Origin: Myxococcales bacterium
GTDB lineage: Bacteria; Myxococcota_A; Polyangia; Polyangiales; Ga0077539
Assembly: GCA_030652255.1 (NCBI GenBank)
Contig: JAUSAZ010000098.1
Coordinates: forward strand, 1-42,583
Direction of reading: 5' to 3'
Length of the DNA stretch: 42,583 bases
Shown here in pieces: positions 28,610 to 37,172 of this stretch (the first letter of the stretch is position 1; each line of letters starts with the position of its first letter). Made by a program: the position numbers and the translations under genes. The notes below the pieces were generated by a model. It saw nothing but the letters and a program-made list of their open reading frames with translations. It did no database searches and was not told where the DNA came from.

Positions 28610-29767
28610 ATGGCACGTTCGACGAAGATCTTGTTCCCCCTGGTTGCTCTCGGTCTGCTCAGCGGCCTCGCCGCTGGTTGCAGCGACGACCCGGCCGCCC
28701 CGGCCGACAGCGGCGTCCCCGGCACCGACGGGGGCGGTCCCGTCGACACCGGCGCTCCGCCGGTCGATTCGGGCCCCGGCAACACCTACGACTACGTCAT
28801 CAACCGCCTCCTCCTCGACGAGGGTGCGGAGCCGGGCGTGACCACCCGCGCGTTCTACGGCTTCAACCTCGACGGCCGTAACTCCCCGAGCCGCACCGCC
28901 AGCCAGCAGGCCGCTGACTGTTCGCACGGCGACTACTTCTCGACCGTCGACCCCGACCAGAACATGGGCACCTGCGCCGCGGGCTCGGCCGGCGGCGGCA
29001 CCGCCTGCCAGGGCGGCGTCGACAACCAGCTGCCCAACGTCGCGCAGACGATCATGCAGTTCCAGGCCTCGCTCAACGTGCAGAACACGCTCAACGAGCA
29101 GGTCGACGAGGGCAAGTTCCTCATCGTCGTGCGCCTGAGCGGCGTCAACGGCACCCTCGGCCCGGCCCTCAACGACCCGTCGGTCCAGGTCAGCGTGTAC
29201 CCCTACGCGTACGCCGCGTTCGCCAACTGCGCGAACATCCAGATGGCGAACCAGATGTACCAGATCGACAACCGCTCGCTCACCACCCCGGGCGACCTCA
29301 ACTCGGCGCGGCTCCAGTTCCAGGGCAGCATCGTCAACGGCCGCCTGCGCGTGAACCCGCCGGCCGCCAACCCCACGATGCCGAACTTCTCCATCCCCCT
29401 CTCGCTCATGGGGATGACGCTCAACCTCAACCTCTTCCAGACGCAGCTGCGCGTCACCCCGGGTGAGACCGACGGTCTCAACGGCAACCTCGGCGGCTAC
29501 CTCCGCCAGACCGACCTCATCGACGCCCTCACCACCATCCCGGCGCTGATGCAGTTCCGCGACGCCGCGGGCCCGCTCATCCAGGGCTTCGTCGACATCG
29601 CCACCGGCACCCCGACCGCCTCGTGCGACGCCCCCCAGGGCGGCATCGGCGTGGGCCTCGGCTTCACCACCAAGCGCGCCACCATCCTCCCGACCACCGT
29701 CGCCACGGCGCCCTCCGGCGTCTGCGGCGGCAGCACCGGCTCCGACGCCGGCGCGCCCCGCGACTGA
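28610..29767 (+). CDS. Predicted lipoprotein, unknown function
   Basis: 385 residues. MARSTK, a hydrophobic core and lipobox LAAGC (Cys24) are followed by an Asp/Gly/Pro linker (PADSGVPGTDGGGPVDTGAPP) up to about residue 55. The mature domain is rich in Asn and Gln (YDYVINRLLLDEGAEPG, FNLDGRNSPSRTA, QTIMQFQASLNVQNTLNEQ, GRLRVNPPAANPTMPNFSIPLSLMG). I do not recognise the family. The start at ATG 28610 has GAGGAG at 8 nt, the best Shine-Dalgarno site in the window, and its own promoter. A strong terminator follows. This points to a well-expressed, single-gene transcription unit, perhaps an abundant envelope protein. Confidence 0.85.
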   Translation: MARSTKILFPLVALGLLSGLAAGCSDDPAAPADSGVPGTDGGGPVDTGAPPVDSGPGNTYDYVINRLLLDEGAEPGVTTRAFYGFNLDGRNSPSRTASQQAADCSHGDYFSTVDPDQNMGTCAAGSAGGGTACQGGVDNQLPNVAQTIMQFQASLNVQNTLNEQVDEGKFLIVVRLSGVNGTLGPALNDPSVQVSVYPYAYAAFANCANIQMANQMYQIDNRSLTTPGDLNSARLQFQGSIVNGRLRVNPPAANPTMPNFSIPLSLMGMTLNLNLFQTQLRVTPGETDGLNGNLGGYLRQTDLIDALTTIPALMQFRDAAGPLIQGFVDIATGTPTASCDAPQGGIGVGLGFTTKRATILPTTVATAPSGVCGGSTGSDAGAPRD

Positions 29768-29788
29768 TCGAACACCCGCTCCGAACGT

Positions 29789-29840
29789 CATCGGGGTCGC
29801 GCAGGGATCAACAGTCCCTTCGCGGCCCCGATGTGTTTTG
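29789..29840 (+). terminator. Strong intrinsic terminator after the lipoprotein gene
   Basis: A 13-bp stem (29789-29801 with 29821-29833, one T-G wobble) is extended by a 5-bp inner stem AGGGA/TCCCT (803-807 and 815-819 of 29 kb) and a 7-nt loop. TGTTTTG follows. It is the strongest hairpin I see in the window, 22 nt after the stop codon. Its T run directly precedes the start region of the glycosyltransferase gene. Confidence 0.85.
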
Positions 29841-29855
29841 TGATAGACCGCGCCC

Positions 29856-30863
29856 GTGTCGACAGACGCTCCCAGCGCGCCAGCGCTCAGCCTGGTCATC
29901 CCCGTCTTCAATGAAGAGGAGTCGCTGCCCGCGCTCTTCGAGGCGCTCGACGCCGCGATGCCCACGCTGCCACAGCCCGCCGAGGCCGTGCTCGTCGACG
30001 ACGGCTCGCGCGACGCCTCCTTCGCGCTGATGACCGGCGCGGCCGCCTCGCGCCCGTGGCTTCGCGTGGTGCGCTTCCGCCGCAACTTCGGGCAGACCGC
30101 GGCCATCGCGGCGGGCATCGACCACTCCCGCGGCCCCATCATCGTGGCCCTCGACGCCGACCTCCAGAACGACCCGAAGGACATCCCCAAGCTCCTCGAG
30201 CGCCTCGACCAGGGCTTCGAGGTCGTCTCGGGCTGGCGCAAAGACCGCCAGGACAAGGCCCTCACCCGCCGCCTGCCGAGCGTCATCGCCAACTGGCTCA
30301 TCGGCTGGGTCACCGGCGTGCGCATCCACGACTACGGCTGCACCCTCAAGGCCTACCGCCGCTGGGTGCTCGAGCCCTACGGGCTCTACGGCGAGATGCA
30401 CCGCTTCATCCCCATCTACGCCTCCTGGGCGGGCGCCCGGGTCACCGAGATGGAGGTCACCCACCACCCGCGCCGCGCGGGCGTGAGCAAGTACGGCCTC
30501 GGCCGCGTCTTCAAGGTGCTGCTCGACCTGCTGACGGTCACCTTCCTCGGCGGCTACTCCACCAAGCCCATCTATTTCTTCGGGCGCCCGGCCTTCGCTC
30601 TCTGCGCCACGGGAACCCTCTCCGGTCTCATCTTCGTCGCGCAGTTCATCAAGGAGCACGTGTTCCACCGGCCGGGCGAGTGGCTCCAGCCGGTGACGCT
30701 CCTGCTGCTCGCGGTGTTCCTGTTCTCGCTCGGGGTGCAGTTCCTCCTCATGGGCCTGCTGGGCGAGATCCTCATCCGCACCTACCACGAGTCCCAGGGC
30801 AAGAAGACCTACCTCGTGGGCGAGACCGTCAACCTCGACCAGGCCCCGAAGCCCGCGCGCTAG
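29856..30863 (+). CDS. GT2 family (polyprenyl-phosphate type) glycosyltransferase
   Basis: 335 residues, GTG start. The GT2 (GT-A fold) domain spans about 10-230 with LSLVIPVFNEEESLP, VLVDDGSRD, RFRRNFGQTAAIAAGIDHSRG and the metal-binding IVALDADLQNDP, then GYSTKPIYFFGRPA. Two C-terminal TM segments (about 244-270 and 272-300) place it with the GtrB/ArnC/DPM1-like enzymes that load a sugar onto polyprenyl phosphate at the inner membrane. The donor sugar is not readable. An ATAGAC element 7 nt before the GTG could be a leaderless -10, directly following the terminator. The asparagine-synthase-like gene follows after 14 nt, so this begins a three-gene operon probably concerned with a cell-surface polymer. 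Confidence 0.92.
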   Translation: MSTDAPSAPALSLVIPVFNEEESLPALFEALDAAMPTLPQPAEAVLVDDGSRDASFALMTGAAASRPWLRVVRFRRNFGQTAAIAAGIDHSRGPIIVALDADLQNDPKDIPKLLERLDQGFEVVSGWRKDRQDKALTRRLPSVIANWLIGWVTGVRIHDYGCTLKAYRRWVLEPYGLYGEMHRFIPIYASWAGARVTEMEVTHHPRRAGVSKYGLGRVFKVLLDLLTVTFLGGYSTKPIYFFGRPAFALCATGTLSGLIFVAQFIKEHVFHRPGEWLQPVTLLLLAVFLFSLGVQFLLMGLLGEILIRTYHESQGKKTYLVGETVNLDQAPKPAR

Positions 30864-30877
30864 GCTCGCACCGTCCC

Positions 30878-32773
30878 ATGTGCGGCATCGCCGGCCTCGC
30901 CCTCCCTGACGACGCGCTCCCCGACGCGGCGCTCGTGCGCGCGATGGCCGACCGCCTCGCGCACCGCGGCCCCGACGGCCACGGAGTGCACGCCATGCCG
31001 GGCTGCACCTTCGGCCACCGCCGGCTCTCCATCGTCGACCTCTCGCCCACCGGCGCGCAGCCCATGCTCGGCCCCGACGGGGCCGCGATGCTCACCTTCA
31101 ACGGCGAGATCTACGACTTCGCCGCGCTGCGCGACGAGCTCGCGGCGCTGGGCTACGCCTTCCGCGGCCGCTCGGACACCGAGGTGCTGCTGCACGCCCT
31201 CGACGCCTGGGGCGATGGCGCGCTCGAGCGCGTGCACGGGATGTTCGCCTTCGGACACTGGAGCGCCCCGGAGCGCACGCTCACCCTCGCGCGCGACCGC
31301 TTCGGCAAGAAGCCCCTCTACTACGCGCCCCTCGGCGACGAGCGCGGCACCGGCGGCGTGGCCTTCGCGAGCGAGCTCTCGGCGCTGCTGGTGCACCCCG
31401 AGGTGCGCGCCCGCCGCGAGGTCGACCCGGTCGCGGTGGCGCAGTACCTCGTGCACGAGTTCGTGCCGCAGCCGCGCTCCATCCTCGCCCAGGTGCGAAA
31501 GCTCGGCCCCGGCGAGCGGCTGCGATGGAACACCCACCGCGGCGTCGCCGTCGACCGCTGGTGGGCGCCCCGCACGGGCGTGCGCCTGCGCGGCGACGAG
31601 CGCGAGCTCACCGAAGAACTCTCGCGACGGGTCGAGCGTGCGGTCGCCCGGCGCCTCGTCGCCGACGTGCCGGTCGGGGTGTTCTTGAGCGGGGGCATCG
31701 ACTCCAGCTTCGTGGCGGCCTGCGCGGCGGCGGCGCACCCGCGCGTCAAGACCTTCGCCATCGGCTTCGACGACCCGAGCTTCGACGAGAGCGCCCACGC
31801 CGAGCTCGTGGCGCGTCACCTCGGCACCGACCACGTCACCGAGGTGCTCTCCGAGCGCGCCCTGCTCGACCTCGTGCCGACCACCCTCGACGCGATGGAC
31901 GAGCCCCACGCCGACAGCTCCATCCTCCCGACCACCCTCCTCGCGCGGCTCGCTCGCCGCGACGTGACCGTGGCCCTCGGAGGCGACGGCGGCGACGAGA
32001 TCCTCGCCGGCTACCCCACCTTCGTCGTCGACCAGGTGCTCTCGCGCCTGCCCACGAGCGCCGCCGCGGGCCGCGGGCTCGCCGCCCTCTCGCGGCTCTT
32101 CCCCGCCACCGACGCCAACTTCTCCACCGCCTTCAAGCTCCAGCAGATGGCCCAGGGGATGCGCGCCCGCGGGGCCGAGCGCCACGCCCGCTGGCTCGCG
32201 CCCATCGACCCCGACGCCCTGCCGTCGCTGCTCGGCGAGGCCCTGCGCGGCGGGGCCGATCGATGCCTCGACGCGGCGCGCGCGGCGGGCGCCGGGGCGG
32301 CGACGGACTTCGACGCCGCGACGGCCTTCTACCTCCAGGTGTACCTCTCCGAGGGCGTGCTCCAGAAGGTCGACCGCGCCACGATGCGGGTCTCGCTCGA
32401 AGCGCGCGCGCCGCTGCTCGACACCGAGGTGGTGACCTTCTGCCTCGCGCTCCCGGAGCGCCTGCGGCTGCGCGGCACCACCACCAAGTACCTGCTCCGC
32501 AAGGCCCTCGGCGCGAGGGTCCCCAAGGCCATCCTCGAGCGCCCCAAGAAGGGCTTCGGCGCCCCGGTGGGACGCTGGCTGCGCGGCCCCCTGCGCGAGC
32601 TGCTGCAGGACACGCTCTCGCCCGCGCGCCTGCGGATGACGGGCTGGTTCGAGCCCGCGGTGGTCGAGCGGGCGATGCGCGAGCACCTCGCGGGCGAGCG
32701 CGACCATCGCAAGCTGCTCTACTCCCTGCTGGTGCTGGAGCACTGGCGGCGGCGCTGGCTGGAGGCCGCGTGA
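30878..32773 (+). CDS. asnB: Asparagine synthase (glutamine-hydrolysing)-like amidotransferase
   Basis: 631 residues. The N-terminal Ntn glutaminase domain starts MCGIAGLALP, with Cys2 as nucleophile once Met is removed, and has RLAHRGPDGHG, FGHRRLSIVDLSPTGAQPM and LTFNGEIYDF. The C-terminal synthetase domain has the PP-loop SGGIDSS near residue 271 and ALGGDGGDEILAGYP. Such enzymes amidate aspartate, but the long, clustered versions commonly occur in surface polysaccharide or secondary-metabolite loci, where they amidate sugar acids or other carboxylates. Next to a GT2 enzyme and a membrane-anchored protein, that role is plausible but inferred. The start codon follows the glycosyltransferase by 14 nt. 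The stop overlaps the next GTG (GTGA). Confidence 0.92.
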   Translation: MCGIAGLALPDDALPDAALVRAMADRLAHRGPDGHGVHAMPGCTFGHRRLSIVDLSPTGAQPMLGPDGAAMLTFNGEIYDFAALRDELAALGYAFRGRSDTEVLLHALDAWGDGALERVHGMFAFGHWSAPERTLTLARDRFGKKPLYYAPLGDERGTGGVAFASELSALLVHPEVRARREVDPVAVAQYLVHEFVPQPRSILAQVRKLGPGERLRWNTHRGVAVDRWWAPRTGVRLRGDERELTEELSRRVERAVARRLVADVPVGVFLSGGIDSSFVAACAAAAHPRVKTFAIGFDDPSFDESAHAELVARHLGTDHVTEVLSERALLDLVPTTLDAMDEPHADSSILPTTLLARLARRDVTVALGGDGGDEILAGYPTFVVDQVLSRLPTSAAAGRGLAALSRLFPATDANFSTAFKLQQMAQGMRARGAERHARWLAPIDPDALPSLLGEALRGGADRCLDAARAAGAGAATDFDAATAFYLQVYLSEGVLQKVDRATMRVSLEARAPLLDTEVVTFCLALPERLRLRGTTTKYLLRKALGARVPKAILERPKKGFGAPVGRWLRGPLRELLQDTLSPARLRMTGWFEPAVVERAMREHLAGERDHRKLLYSLLVLEHWRRRWLEAA

Positions 32774-33636
32774 GGCCCGTCGCGCGCGACGCCCTCGGCG
32801 TGCTCGTGGGGGCGCTCGCCCTCGGCGGGTCGTGGTGGGCGCTCGAACGCGCGCGGGAGAAGACCGACCCGCGGCGCGCGGTGGTGCGAACGATCCGCCG
32901 CGAGGCCGGCCCGCGCGACCTCGTGGTGGTGGCCGACGAGGCCCCCGAGTTGGTGGCCCTCGCGTCGCCGGTGCCCGCGCTCTGGGGCGTGCCGCAGATG
33001 GACGACATCCACGGCGTGCGGCGGCTCTACGGCGTGGCCCCGCAGCCCGCCGGGCTGGCCCCGCTCCTCGGGCGCTTCGGGCTCGGCGCGACGGTCGACG
33101 GCGAGGGACGGGCGGCGCGCTGGGAGGTCGCGGCGCACCACCTCGGGCGGGTGGTCTTCGACGCCAGCCGAGAGCTGGGCACGCGCGTCACCGCCGAGCG
33201 TGTGGGCGGCGCCGACAACGGCCCGTGCCCCCTCGAGGGCGCGGTGCTCGGCTGCCACGGCCCCGAGTGGAACCGCGTACGCGCGGAGCCCCACCGCTTC
33301 GACGGCGCAGAGCTCCGGTGCATCTACGCCCACCCGCAGACGGACGGCACGCTCACCTTCCACTTCGCCGACCTCCCACCCGCGCGCGCGCTCGTGGGCG
33401 CGGTGGGCATCGACGACGCGGGGTGGTTTCCGACCGGGGCGACGGTGACGGCCCACCTGACGCTGCGCCCCGCGGGGCACCCCGAGGTGGTGCGCGACGT
33501 GCGCGCGGTCAACCGCAAGGGCGTCGTGGGCTACCGGGTGGAGCTGCCCTACGCGGGCGGCGCGGCGACCATGACCGTGACCACGCCCGACGCCGGGGCG
33601 CGGCAGTTCTGTTTTACCTTCGTCATGACGGAGTGA
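32770..33636 (+). CDS. Membrane-anchored protein of the GT2-asnB operon, unrecognised
   Basis: 288 residues starting at a GTG that overlaps the asnB stop by 4 nt, so translation is coupled. One N-terminal TM segment (ALGVLVGALALGGSWWALE, about 8-26) anchors an extracytoplasmic domain. About 27-130 resembles the periplasmic part of mannosyltransferase-like proteins (RDLVVVADEAPELVALAS, PALWGVPQMDDIHGVRRLYG). About 155-288 has a beta-rich domain with cysteines (NGPCPLEGAVLGCHGPEW, LRCIYAHPQTDGTLTFHFADLP). I cannot name a family. It may act on the product of the two upstream enzymes at the outer face of the inner membrane. The 3' end overlaps the convergent GGDEF gene by 14 nt. Confidence 0.75.
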   Translation: MRPVARDALGVLVGALALGGSWWALERAREKTDPRRAVVRTIRREAGPRDLVVVADEAPELVALASPVPALWGVPQMDDIHGVRRLYGVAPQPAGLAPLLGRFGLGATVDGEGRAARWEVAAHHLGRVVFDASRELGTRVTAERVGGADNGPCPLEGAVLGCHGPEWNRVRAEPHRFDGAELRCIYAHPQTDGTLTFHFADLPPARALVGAVGIDDAGWFPTGATVTAHLTLRPAGHPEVVRDVRAVNRKGVVGYRVELPYAGGAATMTVTTPDAGARQFCFTFVMTE

Positions 33637-35041
33637 CCTCGTCGGCGACCTCGACGCGGTTGCGCCCGCGGCTCTTGGCCCGGTAGAGCGCGCGGTCGGC
33701 GGAGTCGATGAAGGCGTCGAGGCCCTTGCCGTTGAAGGTGGCCACGCCGATGGACACGGTGATCGGCACGCTCCTGCCGCTCTCCAGCCGGCAGGGCGTG
33801 CGCGCGATGGAGCCGCGCACCCGCTCGGCCACCACCCGCGCCGTCGCCGCCGAGGTGCCGTCGAGCACCAGGAGGAACTCCTCGCCGCCCCACCGCGCCG
33901 TGAGGTCGTTGCCGCGCGCGACCGCCCGCAGCACCTCCGCGACGTGGCAGAGCACCCGGTCGCCCGACGCGTGCCCGTAGGTGTCGTTGATGCTCTTGAA
34001 GAAATCCACGTCGATGAGGGCGATGGAGAGCGTGCCCGGGGGCGCGTCGCGCCGGGCCAGCTGATCGAGGCAGAGCGATGCCGCGCGGCGGTTGGCGAGC
34101 TCCGTCAGCGCGTCGGTGGACGCGAGCCGCCGGGTCTCCTCGAGCAGCCCGACGGCGTGGAGGGGGAGGGCGAGCTCGCGGGCGGCGAGGGTGATCACCG
34201 CGGCCTCGTCGCGGCCCGCGGAGGCGCGCGAGGCGCACATCGCCACGCGCCCGAGGAGCCTTCCCCGGAGCAGCACCGGCAGCGCGGTGACGGCCCCTTC
34301 GGGGGGCTCGTCGGCGACGAGGGCGTCGCTCACCACCCGCAGCTCGACCGGCCCGTCGACCGGCGACACCACCGACTGCACGGCGCCGGGGACCGCGCGC
34401 CCGCCGTGGCGTGGGTGCTGGTGCACGAACACCCGCACGCCGCCGCGCCGCGGCACCGAGAAGGCGAGCCACGAGTACGCGACGATGTCCGTGAGCAGCC
34501 GCGAGAAGGCCTGGAAGAGCCCTTCGATGTCGGCCGCGTCGAAGGCGAGCGAGCGGAGCTCGCCGACCACCACGGCCTCGAAGAGCGCGTGGTCGAGCAG
34601 CATCGAGAGGCGCCCGGGGATGCTGCTGCGCCGCAGCGCGGGGTCGACCGGCAGGCCGGACGCGGGCGACGCCGCGCGGCCCGGAGGCACGAGGCGATCG
34701 AGCTCGCGCAGCAGGCGCACGGGGTCGCTGCGGTCGAGGAAGGCCGTGGCGCCGGAGCGCTGCGCCCAGAACCGGGAGCGTCGGTCGGCGCTGCCCGTGC
34801 AGAGCAGCACCGGGATGTGCGCCGTGGCGGGCTCGCCACGCAGGAGCTGACAGAGCTGCAGCCCCGAGAGGCCCGGCATCCAGAGGTCGGTGACCACCGC
34901 GTCCGGCGGCGCCGAGAGCGCCGAGATGAGCCCCTCCTCGGCGTCCGACGCGAGGCTCACGGACCATCCCGCATCTTCCAGGCTCTGCGCCACCGCGGAC
35001 CGGAGCACCGGGCTATCGTCAACGAGCAGTACCCGACGCAT
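33623..35041 (-). CDS. Response regulator with GGDEF domain (diguanylate cyclase)
   Basis: 472 residues. The receiver domain (1-118) has Asp8/Asp9, phospho-acceptor Asp52 in TDLWMPG and Thr82; the usual conserved Lys is replaced by Arg104. A GAF-like middle segment (about 145-300) follows. The GGDEF domain (about 308-465) has LASTDALTELANRR, DVDFFKSINDTYGH and an intact GGEEF (385-389), so it should make c-di-GMP. An inhibitory I-site RGND (376-379) sits five residues before it, so product feedback is expected. I chose ATG 35041, supported by a TTGCAC-N18-CAACCT promoter. An ATG at 35128 would add 29 residues without receiver homology. No sensor kinase is adjacent. Confidence 0.93.
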   Translation of the reverse strand: MRRVLLVDDSPVLRSAVAQSLEDAGWSVSLASDAEEGLISALSAPPDAVVTDLWMPGLSGLQLCQLLRGEPATAHIPVLLCTGSADRRSRFWAQRSGATAFLDRSDPVRLLRELDRLVPPGRAASPASGLPVDPALRRSSIPGRLSMLLDHALFEAVVVGELRSLAFDAADIEGLFQAFSRLLTDIVAYSWLAFSVPRRGGVRVFVHQHPRHGGRAVPGAVQSVVSPVDGPVELRVVSDALVADEPPEGAVTALPVLLRGRLLGRVAMCASRASAGRDEAAVITLAARELALPLHAVGLLEETRRLASTDALTELANRRAASLCLDQLARRDAPPGTLSIALIDVDFFKSINDTYGHASGDRVLCHVAEVLRAVARGNDLTARWGGEEFLLVLDGTSAATARVVAERVRGSIARTPCRLESGRSVPITVSIGVATFNGKGLDAFIDSADRALYRAKSRGRNRVEVADEVTPS

Positions 35042-35054
35042 CCCGGTGCGCGGC

Positions 35055-35084
35055 AGGTTGCCCCAGGGCTCTGCGACGGTGCAA
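35055..35084 (-). promoter_or_regulatory. Possible promoter of the GGDEF gene
   Basis: On the minus strand TTGCAC (35084-35079), 18 nt, CAACCT (35060-35055), then 13 nt to ATG 35041, a near-leaderless layout. The -10 is poor. Confidence 0.35.
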
Positions 35085-35152
35085 CCCCATCCGCCGCGAA
35101 CGCGCGCCTCGTCGGAGCGCACGTCCATCGACCGTCGTCTCGGAGTACACCA

Positions 35153-37162
35153 GTGGCGCTCACGCCGGTGCTGCTTCGTCGAACTGCATGGATGGTGGTC
35201 GGGGCTGCGCTGCCCGCGTCGGGCGCGTCGGCGCAGACGGCCGCCCCGGGCGCAACTGTGCGGGCTCCGCGTCGCGCCACGGGCGACGACCCCGCAGACA
35301 CCCTCGGGGCGAGCACCTCCATCGATCTGGGTGAGCGCGGACGCCTCGCGGCCTCGGTGGGCTCGCTGCTCGACGACGCACCGGGGCTGCACGTGCGCCG
35401 CAACGGGGGCGACCTCGCGGCGGAGACCCTGGTGCTGCGCGGCGCGTCCTCCGCGCACCTCACGGTGGCGCTCGACGGCGTGGTGCTCAACGACGCGGCG
35501 AGCGACGGCGTCGACCTCTCGGTGATCCCGCCGGCGCTGCTCGCGCGGGCGGACGTGTACCGCGGCGTGGTGCCGGTGCGCCTCGGCGTCGGGGCCCTCG
35601 GCGGCGCGGTCGACCTGCGGCTGCGCGACGTCACCGAGCGGCCCATCGCCTGGGCCGCGGCGGGCGCCGGGTCCTTCGGCGCGCGGCGGATGTCCGCGGG
35701 CGCGGGGGCGGGCCTCGGCGCGCTGCGGGTGCTCTTCGCCCTGAGCTACCGCGGCACCGACGGGGACTTCTCGTACTACGAGCCCGGCAACCGCACGGCC
35801 TCCGCGGGCCGGGTCGCCCGGCGCGTGAACAACGGCGGCGACTCCCTCGACGGGCTCTACCGGGTCTGCCTGGGCGCTCCCACGGCGCGCTCCACGGGCT
35901 GCCTGCTGGTGCTCGGCGGATGGCTGCACCGCGGCGTCGCAGGGCCGGGTGAGACCGCGGTGGTGGGCCCCTTCCAGGAGCAGCGGCGCATCCTCGCGCG
36001 GGCGTCGTGGGACTGGCGCCGCGACGGTTGGGACCTCGGGCTCTCGACGACGGCGATGGTGCGCGGCGACCTCTTCGAGGGGCGCGGCGCGGCGGGCGGG
36101 GCGTCGATCACGGGGTACCGCGCGACGAGCGACACGTGGCGCGCGCAGGCGGAGGTGCGGGCGCGTCGGCGCTCGGCGGGGGTGAGCCACGAGCTGCTGC
36201 TGCGAGGGCGCTCGGAGGGCTTCGTGCCGGGGGCGGGCGCGACGTTGGTGGACGCCTCGCGACAGGCGCTCACGGCGGGCCTGGAGTCGACGCTGACGCT
36301 CGGCGCGCTGCGGGCGTCGGCGGGCGTCGTGGCCGAGGCGATCGCCGACGCGACGCCCTCGCAGCGAGAGTCGATGGGGCTGCTGAGCCCGCGCGTCGGG
36401 GCCCACCTGCGCCTCGGGCGGGGGGTGGAGCTGCGCGCCCACGGCGGCCTCGCCGCACGGGCCCCGACGCTGCCCGAGCGCTTCGGCGACCGCGGGGTGA
36501 TCGTGGGCAACGCGGCGCTGCGGCCCGAGCGCTCGCGCTTCGTCGACGCCTCGCTGGCGATCACCACCCGACGCGGGGCGTGGAGCGTCGCGACGGAGCT
36601 CGGGGCTTACCTGCGCGACGCGTCCGACCTCATCGCGCTGGTGCAGGTGGGCCCCGGGCGATTTCGCGCGGAGAACTTCGGCCGGGTGGCGATCACCGGC
36701 CTGGAGCTCGGCGCGCGGGTGCGCTGGCGCGAACAGCTGACCCTCACCGTGGCGGGCGCGCTGCTCGACCCGGCGCTGCTCGGCGACGGGGGCGAGCGCG
36801 GGCGCAGCGTGCCGGGCGTTCCGTGGGGCGACCTCTCGGTGAGCCTGGAGGGGAGGGTGGCCGACGCGCGCGCGGCGATCTCGGTGTCCGCGGTGTCGTC
36901 CGCGTGGCTCGACCGCTCCAACTGCACGGCGATCCCCGCGCGGGTGCTGGCCGACCTGCGACTCGGGTGGTCACCGCGGGTGCTCCAGGGGTGGGGCGCG
37001 ACGCTGGAGGTCACCAACCTGCTCGATCAGCGCACGGCGAGCCGGCCGCTGTGCAACCCCATCGGCGACGTGACCGCCGTGACGGCGCCCATCCAGGACT
37101 TCCTGGGCTATCCGCTGCCGGGGAGGGCGGTGTTCGGGGGGATCGTCTACGAGGTGCGGTGA
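35153..37162 (+). CDS. TonB-dependent outer-membrane receptor
   Basis: 669 residues, GTG start, with a signal peptide ending near GASAQT. The plug domain (about 50-165) has SVGSLLDDAPGLHVRRNGGD, LVLRGASSAHLTVALDGVVLNDAASDGVDLSVIPP and ALLARADVYRGVVPVRLGVGALGGAVDLRL. A 22-strand-type beta barrel follows, with the usual TonB-receptor close (LEVTNLLDQRT, LPGRAVFGGIVYEVR). These proteins import siderophores, cobalamin or other scarce ligands using TonB energy. No N-terminal STN signalling domain is present, so direct Fec-type signalling is unlikely despite the FecR-like anti-sigma gene convergent with it (10-nt gap). At 669 residues it is on the small side, similar to BtuB-like receptors. Confidence 0.92.
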   Translation: MALTPVLLRRTAWMVVGAALPASGASAQTAAPGATVRAPRRATGDDPADTLGASTSIDLGERGRLAASVGSLLDDAPGLHVRRNGGDLAAETLVLRGASSAHLTVALDGVVLNDAASDGVDLSVIPPALLARADVYRGVVPVRLGVGALGGAVDLRLRDVTERPIAWAAAGAGSFGARRMSAGAGAGLGALRVLFALSYRGTDGDFSYYEPGNRTASAGRVARRVNNGGDSLDGLYRVCLGAPTARSTGCLLVLGGWLHRGVAGPGETAVVGPFQEQRRILARASWDWRRDGWDLGLSTTAMVRGDLFEGRGAAGGASITGYRATSDTWRAQAEVRARRRSAGVSHELLLRGRSEGFVPGAGATLVDASRQALTAGLESTLTLGALRASAGVVAEAIADATPSQRESMGLLSPRVGAHLRLGRGVELRAHGGLAARAPTLPERFGDRGVIVGNAALRPERSRFVDASLAITTRRGAWSVATELGAYLRDASDLIALVQVGPGRFRAENFGRVAITGLELGARVRWREQLTLTVAGALLDPALLGDGGERGRSVPGVPWGDLSVSLEGRVADARAAISVSAVSSAWLDRSNCTAIPARVLADLRLGWSPRVLQGWGATLEVTNLLDQRTASRPLCNPIGDVTAVTAPIQDFLGYPLPGRAVFGGIVYEVR

Positions 37163-37172
37163 GGGATGGTGG

